This document shows, one piece after another, positions 6,038-9,781 of a stretch of DNA of 9,781 nt; the stretch's first letter is position 1, and every line of letters starts with the position of its first letter. Origin of the DNA: Sphingomonas sp. (GTDB lineage Bacteria; Pseudomonadota; Alphaproteobacteria; Sphingomonadales; Sphingomonadaceae); NCBI GenBank assembly GCA_019247755.1, contig JAFBAM010000035.1, forward strand, positions 1 to 9,781, read 5' to 3'. Position numbers and translations under genes: made by a program. Below the pieces are notes generated by a model that was not told the DNA's origin, made no database searches, and worked only from the letters and a program-made list of their open reading frames with translations.

Positions 6038-6937
6038 ATGCGTTTTGGAGCATTGATTTCGTGCCTCGCGGCGGCGCCGATGCTGATGGGGGCCACCAAG
6101 CCGGTCCGGCTGCAGCCATCCAGCCAATGGGCGGTCGATTATGCCGAGAACAGCTGCCGCCTGGTCCGCATCTTCGGTGAGGGCAAGAACCAGATAATCC
6201 TCAACTTCGAAAGCGAAGCGCCGGGCATGGTGGACATGTTCGTCATGGGAAATCCGGCGGCCAGCATCGACAGCGAGGTGTACGGACGCTTCCTTCCGGT
6301 CCAGGGCAAGCCGATGAAAGGCGAGGCCGCGCGGTCGGAAAGAGGCCCGGTCGTCCTGTGGCACCGGGTGACCATGCTGCCCGACGATTTCGCCGATCGG
6401 TTCGAAAAGGAAGACGGAGAAGCGGGGGTCAGGCCGCCGCCGATCGACCTCAAGAGACGCGACGAGGTCACGGCTGCGCACCGGGCGTTCGCCGCGCAGG
6501 CCAACGAGCTGGAGGTGGACGTCCGCAGGAGCCGCCCGCTGATCCTGGAAACGGGATCGATGGGCGAGGCGATCAAGGCGTTCGACAAATGCAGCCGGGA
6601 CTCGCTCAAGGACTGGGGCGTCGACCCCGACGTCGAGGAGAAGATTGTCAGGCGCCCGTGGTCGCCGGACGTACGGAGTTGGTTCGGCCCAAGCGATTAC
6701 CCGCCGGGTATGGCGCGGACCGGCGCGGAGTCGGACGTGAAGGTGCGGTTGCTGGTCGACGCGACGGGCAAGGTGACCAAGTGCACCAGCCTCAGTCATT
6801 TCAAGGAGAAGGAATTCAACGACGTCGTGTGCGACAAATTCATGAAGCGCGCGCATTTCGAGCCGGCGGAGCTGGCCGATGGGACCAAGGTCCCGAGCTA
6901 CTACGTCAACCACGTCATTTTCCGGATGGCGCGGTAG
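6038..6937 (+). CDS. Secreted protein with C-terminal TonB-like domain
   Basis: A 299-residue exported, probably periplasmic protein. The N-terminus is a short signal peptide (hydrophobic LISCLAAAPMLMGA, likely cut near residue 19). Residues about 25-200 form an unrecognised domain with several strands and a charged helical part (SSQWAVDYAENSCRLVRIFG; LKRRDEVTAAHRAFAAQANE). Residues about 217-299 match the TonB C-terminal fold: SDYPPGMARTG, then VKVRLLVDATGKVTKC, then a second cysteine in FNDVVCDKF, then HFEPAELADGTKVPS. C249 and C265 sit where sphingomonad TonB-C proteins often carry a cysteine pair, so a disulfide is plausible. Unlike true TonB there is no N-terminal membrane anchor kept with a proline-rich linker, so energy coupling to outer-membrane receptors is doubtful. 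GGGGG at 6028-6032 is 5 nt before the ATG. Confidence 0.85.
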   Translation: MRFGALISCLAAAPMLMGATKPVRLQPSSQWAVDYAENSCRLVRIFGEGKNQIILNFESEAPGMVDMFVMGNPAASIDSEVYGRFLPVQGKPMKGEAARSERGPVVLWHRVTMLPDDFADRFEKEDGEAGVRPPPIDLKRRDEVTAAHRAFAAQANELEVDVRRSRPLILETGSMGEAIKAFDKCSRDSLKDWGVDPDVEEKIVRRPWSPDVRSWFGPSDYPPGMARTGAESDVKVRLLVDATGKVTKCTSLSHFKEKEFNDVVCDKFMKRAHFEPAELADGTKVPSYYVNHVIFRMAR

Positions 6938-6962
6938 CGGCGAAGGGTTTGGCTATTCCTGC

Positions 6963-6990
6963 GTCACCCTGAACTTGTTTCAGGGTCCAT
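6963..6990 (+). repeat. REP-like hairpin unit 1
   Basis: A 28-bp unit made of GTCA, the hairpin CCCTGAACTTGTTTCAGGG (6967-6985; stem of 7 bp, 8 with the flanking A-T pair; loop CTTGT), then TCCAT. It is repeated in inverted orientation at 7019-7046 with matching base changes on both sides of the stem. Repeats with this CTGAACTTG core are familiar in sphingomonad genomes. It lies between convergent genes and may act as a bidirectional transcript end; no T-run is present. Confidence 0.8.
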
Positions 6991-7905
6991 AGCGGAAGCC
7001 TCACCGTCTCTCTCCACGATGGATGCTGAACCAAGTTCAGCATGACGGTTTGAGGACGAGAGTTCAGCGCGAAGGAATGCGAACCATTCATCGCGTAACA
7101 ACTCATCCTCGGCGCGATCGGCGGCTCGGTCGGCCGCGGCGTCGGCGGCGAGGATTGCGGCTTCCTCTTCGGTGCAGGCGCGGACGTAGGGCTCTTCGTC
7201 GTCGATCTCGTCGTAACCGCGGCTCTCGTAGCCGGTGAAGCCGGCGGGCGGCGGGAAGTCGGTCAGCCAGCAGCCGTCCACTTCCGACCACCAGCAGCGG
7301 TCGGAGAGGTCGAGGGTTTCGCCTCCTTCGGACTGAATGAGTGAATTGGGGGGTCCTTCCACTTCCTCCACTTTGTGACCTTCGATGAGGGCAAGTGCCT
7401 TAGCCACGCCCTCGTCATCGCCGGTGCGTAAGGCCTCGATTGCGAAGTTCCAGTCGATGGGTTGTCTGACCGGCGATGGCGCGGTCGGGGCTCGGACTCC
7501 GCGAGCGCTGGTGGAGAGGCCGGTATCGGCCAGCCGGTCGAGGCGGCGGAGGATGGCGAGGCCGAGGCGGTTGTCGATGACGTGCTTTTCGCCGACCAGC
7601 TCGCCGTCGCGGTAGAGCTGCTCGACATTGCCCTCCATCGAGCGGGCGAGGAGCGTGTCGGCGAGCCGCTCCCGCGCGATGCCCAGCGCCGCGTCCCAGG
7701 CGGCGGCGAAGGCGGGCAGGCGGCGGCGCGCGGCATAAGCGCCGGAAATGCCCATGCGCGCGGCCTCGCAGGCTTCGGCGACGACGGCAGTCTCGGCGAG
7801 GGTCTCGCAGAAGGTCGCCATCTTCTCCCCGGTCCAGCCATCGTGCCGGATGACCGGGAGGGTGGATGTTACGGGCGGTTGCGGTTCATGTGATGTGCTG
7901 TCCAT
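6964..7905 (-). CDS. Hypothetical protein with terminase-small-subunit-like helical N-terminus; C-terminus encoded by repeats
   Basis: A 313-residue soluble protein. Residues about 20-110 (HDGWTGEKMATFCETLAETA, EACEAARMGISGAYAARRRL, then AFAAAWDAAL and RLADTLLARSMEG) look like the homeodomain-like helical region of small terminases and of a protein common in sphingomonads; a DNA-binding role is plausible but unproven. A variable linker follows, then an acidic Trp/Tyr-containing part and an Ala/Asp/Glu-rich helix around EEEAAILAADAAADRAADRA. The last 27 residues (from RHAELGSAS to DPETSSG) are translated from the inverted REP-like pair, and the TGA itself is the edge of unit 1. The ancestral C-terminus was therefore probably near the preceding ELSSSN. 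ATG 7905 has a weak ribosome binding site; ATG 7821 with GGGGAG is an alternative, but would cut the conserved-looking start of the helical region. Confidence 0.75.
   Translation of the reverse strand: MDSTSHEPQPPVTSTLPVIRHDGWTGEKMATFCETLAETAVVAEACEAARMGISGAYAARRRLPAFAAAWDAALGIARERLADTLLARSMEGNVEQLYRDGELVGEKHVIDNRLGLAILRRLDRLADTGLSTSARGVRAPTAPSPVRQPIDWNFAIEALRTGDDEGVAKALALIEGHKVEEVEGPPNSLIQSEGGETLDLSDRCWWSEVDGCWLTDFPPPAGFTGYESRGYDEIDDEEPYVRACTEEEAAILAADAAADRAADRAEDELLRDEWFAFLRAELSSSNRHAELGSASIVERDGEASAMDPETSSG
7019..7046 (-). repeat. REP-like hairpin unit 2, inverted relative to unit 1
   Basis: Read on the minus strand: GTCA, the hairpin TGCTGAACTTGGTTCAGCA, then TCCAT. The stem is 8 bp when the flanking pair is counted (7023-7043). 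Compared with unit 1, the outer stem pairs CC/GG are replaced by TG/CA, keeping the pairing. Twenty-eight bases separate the two units. The unit is read as codons by the 313-aa gene. Confidence 0.8.
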
Positions 7906-7963
7906 GAACCATATTGGAACATAGAACAGGGGCTGTAGGAAAGAGGCGTCTAGCCGCGTGACT

Positions 7964-8872
7964 CTAAGCGTTTCTTGTCGCCTTAATGTCCATCCGGATC
8001 GCTCCTGCTTCGTGCGGATCTGGTGGAGGAGTCTTCAGCGCTAATTCCCACTTGTCGATCGCTGACTGGCAAGTTGCGAACGTGCCCACGATGACGCGGT
8101 AGAATGGCGTTCCCAATTCGGGGAAAAATCGAATTCTTGCAGAAATGTATGTTCGATCATTGAGCGACTCTAAGCCGAGTTCTGTTTCGAAGCCATTTTG
8201 ATCCAGCGGCGGCGGCGGCGGCCACATCGTCCCGATGAACCGAGTGTAACCGGAATATTCCTCGTCAAGAATGACCGGCTTGAGAAAAGGAACAAAGCCA
8301 TCGAGACCGTGGTAAGCGACGGCTGTTCCGTGGGCGATCTTAGCCAGCAGGCGATATAGCGATCGCACATCAAGTATGTTCGAAGTGAACTGAAATATGT
8401 CAGCTTCGCCGCTGAGCTTATCGTAGTCGTGATTTCGGAACGACCAGGTCCGTTGCTCGCCCGTGACAGCATTCGGAAAAGTATCGATATATGCCCCAGC
8501 AACGAGAGGCATCAGCAATGTGACGGGATATTCCCCTATTGGAATATCCTTTCGAGAATTTTCCTCGCCATGAACATTGAAGATCGGCAGGTGGGTAGGC
8601 CTGTCCTTGCTTCGAGTATTATAAGCGAAAGCTTCTCTAGCTGATCTGAAACCTCCTCTGAGCAGCTTGGCTTCGAAACGAGAGGTAATGACCCTGCACG
8701 CCTCGCAGCTCGCTTGCTTCAGCAGCAGATTGCCATTGAGAGCGAGGGGAACCACATGTTCATCGCTCAGACCAGCATTGGGGCCATTGCCACAGTAGAT
8801 GCAGCGCCCAAGGGGGAGCGGCGAACTAATGCCGCTGACGCCCGGTATGGGTTGCTGATGTTGGCCAGTCAC
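7964..8872 (-). CDS. HNH-type endonuclease-like protein, third gene of a Thoeris-like operon
   Basis: A 302-residue soluble protein, probably a nuclease. Near the N-terminus is a zinc-ribbon HNH-like core: C24-x2-C27, then SDEHVVPLALNG (E38-H39 as the first HNH element), then C56-x2-C59 followed by RVITSRFEAKLLRGG. This is the arrangement I associate with HNH_5-type proteins; the C-terminal Asn/His of classical HNH is not obvious. The remaining 230 residues are unrecognised and contain WPPPPPLDQNG, encoded by a (CGG)5 run. The start is GTG 8872, whose G is also the last base of the TIR gene's TAG (TAGTG), so translational coupling is likely and separate transcription is improbable. The region looks poorer in GC than its flanks, suggesting transfer. 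It may be an effector, a regulator or an independent defence gene in the same operon. Confidence 0.8.
   Translation of the reverse strand: MTGQHQQPIPGVSGISSPLPLGRCIYCGNGPNAGLSDEHVVPLALNGNLLLKQASCEACRVITSRFEAKLLRGGFRSAREAFAYNTRSKDRPTHLPIFNVHGEENSRKDIPIGEYPVTLLMPLVAGAYIDTFPNAVTGEQRTWSFRNHDYDKLSGEADIFQFTSNILDVRSLYRLLAKIAHGTAVAYHGLDGFVPFLKPVILDEEYSGYTRFIGTMWPPPPPLDQNGFETELGLESLNDRTYISARIRFFPELGTPFYRVIVGTFATCQSAIDKWELALKTPPPDPHEAGAIRMDIKATRNA
8207..8221. repeat. (CGG)5 triplet tract in the HNH gene
   Basis: Five CGG triplets on the plus strand encode five consecutive prolines in the HNH-like protein. Slippage would change proline number without shifting the frame. Confidence 0.8.
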
Positions 8873-9420
8873 TAAGCGCTCAGCGATGCATGCGCCTGTT
8901 CTGAATAGTGATTAACCCCCGTGGCAGGCGATTTGTGGTTCACTCCGAACTGACTGATAGCATCATCGATAAAACTTCGGCCAAAGGGGACATGAATGAC
9001 CTTTGCGCTTCCGTTGTCGATGCGCGCCGCCAGCGCTGCAGGCCAAAGGTGCCGCAAGGCCGAAGGATCCATTATTTTTGAGTATCCGGGATAGGCTGCG
9101 ATGATCGGCAGACCGAAATTGTCGACCGCCTGAGTAATCTCAAAAGGTACCCAGTCGGTATCTCTCTTAGTTTGATCGGTCACGATCAACAGGAGGTTTC
9201 TTGAGTTTCTGAGGCGCTCGATGAGGCTTCTGCGAACCGTCTCCTTCTTACTTGAATCACGAACCGCAGCCGCTTTGTCGTGGCTATTGACACACTTAAA
9301 CTCGATGTTGTCGTTCGCATGCCACGCCTGGATCATGCGGTAATATTTCATGTCCGATGCCGTGGGATCGGTCGTCCCACCGGCGTGAAATGCGATGTAG
9401 GTGCCACTGCGATACGCCAT
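8872..9420 (-). CDS. thsB: TIR-like protein, ThsB of a type II Thoeris-like system
   Basis: A 182-residue cytosolic protein of the TIR-like (DUF1863/MTH538-type) group, to which Thoeris ThsB belongs. In that system ThsB senses infection and uses NAD+ to make an ADP-ribose-derived signal. Visible: an N-terminal strand with aromatic residues (TYIAFHAGG), a helix with YYRMIQAW, the stretch TVRRSLIERLRNSRNLLLIV, then DQTKRDTDWVPFEI, where W90 and E94 form the W-x3-E arrangement of TIR enzymes, E94 being the likely catalytic glutamate. ATG 9420 is chosen because GGAG lies 9 nt upstream and its A is shared with the TGA of the macro gene (TGATG); a longer frame start upstream would overlap that gene by 69 nt more. 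The C-terminal 50 residues are less conserved-looking. The downstream HNH gene starts on its last base. Confidence 0.85.
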   Translation of the reverse strand: MAYRSGTYIAFHAGGTTDPTASDMKYYRMIQAWHANDNIEFKCVNSHDKAAAVRDSSKKETVRRSLIERLRNSRNLLLIVTDQTKRDTDWVPFEITQAVDNFGLPIIAAYPGYSKIMDPSALRHLWPAALAARIDNGSAKVIHVPFGRSFIDDAISQFGVNHKSPATGVNHYSEQAHASLSA

Positions 9421-9781
9421 CACTCGTGTCTCCAATCCCGCGCGATCTCCCTTAGGTCCAGCGCCTCGAAGCAATCGTCGTGCAGACAAACCCGAACGTC
9501 TTTGGGCAGCCCTTTTTCGCGTGCGACAGCAACGATCAGCAGTACCAGCAGGCGAAGTAGGTGTTGGGGGGGAAGGTTCAAGCCCGATTGACCGTTGCCG
9601 ATCAACGGCAAAGCTACGGCCCGTCCATTGCTGTGATCATGAACATACAAGAGGAGCTTGCGCAGAGCCGCGATCGCTTCGGATAGATCGACGTGCGCCT
9701 TCGCCGTGCTCATGTGGGCGTGGGCGAAGGCAAAGACGTATGCACGCTTAGGTCCAGCGTCGACGCGGATTGTCGTACCCA
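9420..9781 (-). CDS. thsA: Macro domain protein, C-terminal part of a type II ThsA-like effector, 5' end missing
   Basis: The frame is open from the right edge (first full codon ends at 9779) to TGA at 9420-9422, giving the last 119 residues; it does not need to start at the internal ATG 9713, because in-frame codons upstream continue the domain (GTTIRVDAGPKRAYVFAFAH). Then follow SEAIAALRKLLLYVHDHSNG, the nucleotide-binding loop VALPLIGNGQSGLNLPPQ, a hydrophobic helix, and KDVRVCLHDDCFEALDLREI. This order matches the macro domain (DUF6430-type) at the C-terminus of type II Thoeris ThsA, which binds the histidine-ADP-ribose signal; there the N-terminus carries two membrane helices that would lie beyond the window. 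The adjacent TIR gene, overlapping by one base, supports the call. Being cut, its anchor and length cannot be checked. Confidence 0.8.
   Translation of the reverse strand, partial: GTTIRVDAGPKRAYVFAFAHAHMSTAKAHVDLSEAIAALRKLLLYVHDHSNGRAVALPLIGNGQSGLNLPPQHLLRLLVLLIVAVAREKGLPKDVRVCLHDDCFEALDLREIARDWRHE

Noticed and set aside
5418..6119. Long minus-strand open frame of 233 codons over the DUF6894 and 51-aa genes.
   Set aside because: Its translation is low-complexity shadow sequence from a different frame and it overlaps two better-supported genes.
5984..6913. 309-codon minus-strand open frame opposite the TonB-C gene.
   Set aside because: It is Arg/His/Pro-rich antisense shadow typical of high-GC DNA; the plus-strand frame has a signal peptide and a recognisable domain.
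6963..7046. Inverted hairpin pair considered as insertion-sequence ends or an att site.
   Set aside because: There is no transposase or integrase nearby, the 28-bp spacing leaves no room for one, and the pattern fits REP-like repeats.
7914..7928. GAACATAGAACA, a direct repeat resembling an alphaproteobacterial LexA site (GAAC-N7-GAAC).
   Set aside because: The spacing is 3 rather than 7 nt, so it does not fit the known site.

Overview
The window looks like a chromosomal segment of an alphaproteobacterium, most likely a sphingomonad. The reasons are high GC over most of its length, a PEPxxWA-type C-terminal sorting signal, a DUF6894-type small protein beside a Crp/Fnr regulator, a 51-aa protein of a type common in alphaproteobacteria, a TonB-C protein with the paired cysteines familiar from sphingomonads, and inverted REP-like hairpins of the CTGAACTTGnTTCAG type. 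This is inferred from reading alone; no database was searched.

Left part (1-3888). A truncated MHS-type MFS transporter (minus, runs off the left edge) follows a PAP2-superfamily membrane phosphatase by 12 nt. An ornithine cyclodeaminase/mu-crystallin family enzyme is transcribed divergently from them. Next is a secreted PEPxxWA-CTERM protein preceded by a 16-bp perfect palindrome.

Middle (3889-6937). A Crp/Fnr-family regulator is followed on the same strand by an unrecognised 225-aa protein, whose stop codon abuts that of the PEP-CTERM gene tail to tail. A short AT-rich palindrome with an Fnr/Crp-like half-site layout lies between the regulator and a divergent DUF6894 gene. A 51-aa gene converges on the DUF6894 gene. 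A secreted protein with a C-terminal TonB-like domain follows.

Right part (6938-9781). A 313-aa protein with a terminase-small-subunit-like helical N-terminus reads through an inverted pair of 28-bp REP-like hairpins, which encode its last 27 residues. Upstream of it, in a stretch that looks poorer in GC, lies the most interesting locus: three same-strand genes chained by 1-nt stop/start overlaps (TGATG, then TAGTG). They encode a macro domain protein resembling the C-terminus of type II Thoeris ThsA (truncated by the right edge), a TIR-like ThsB-type protein, and an HNH-type endonuclease-like protein. The first two fit type II Thoeris antiphage defence: a TIR enzyme makes an ADP-ribose-derived signal that the macro protein senses. 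The tightly coupled HNH gene is not, to my knowledge, part of the standard two-gene system and is the best candidate for something undescribed.

Every stretch over 300 bases is occupied by a gene. No tRNA, rRNA, CRISPR array, transposase or integrase was seen.
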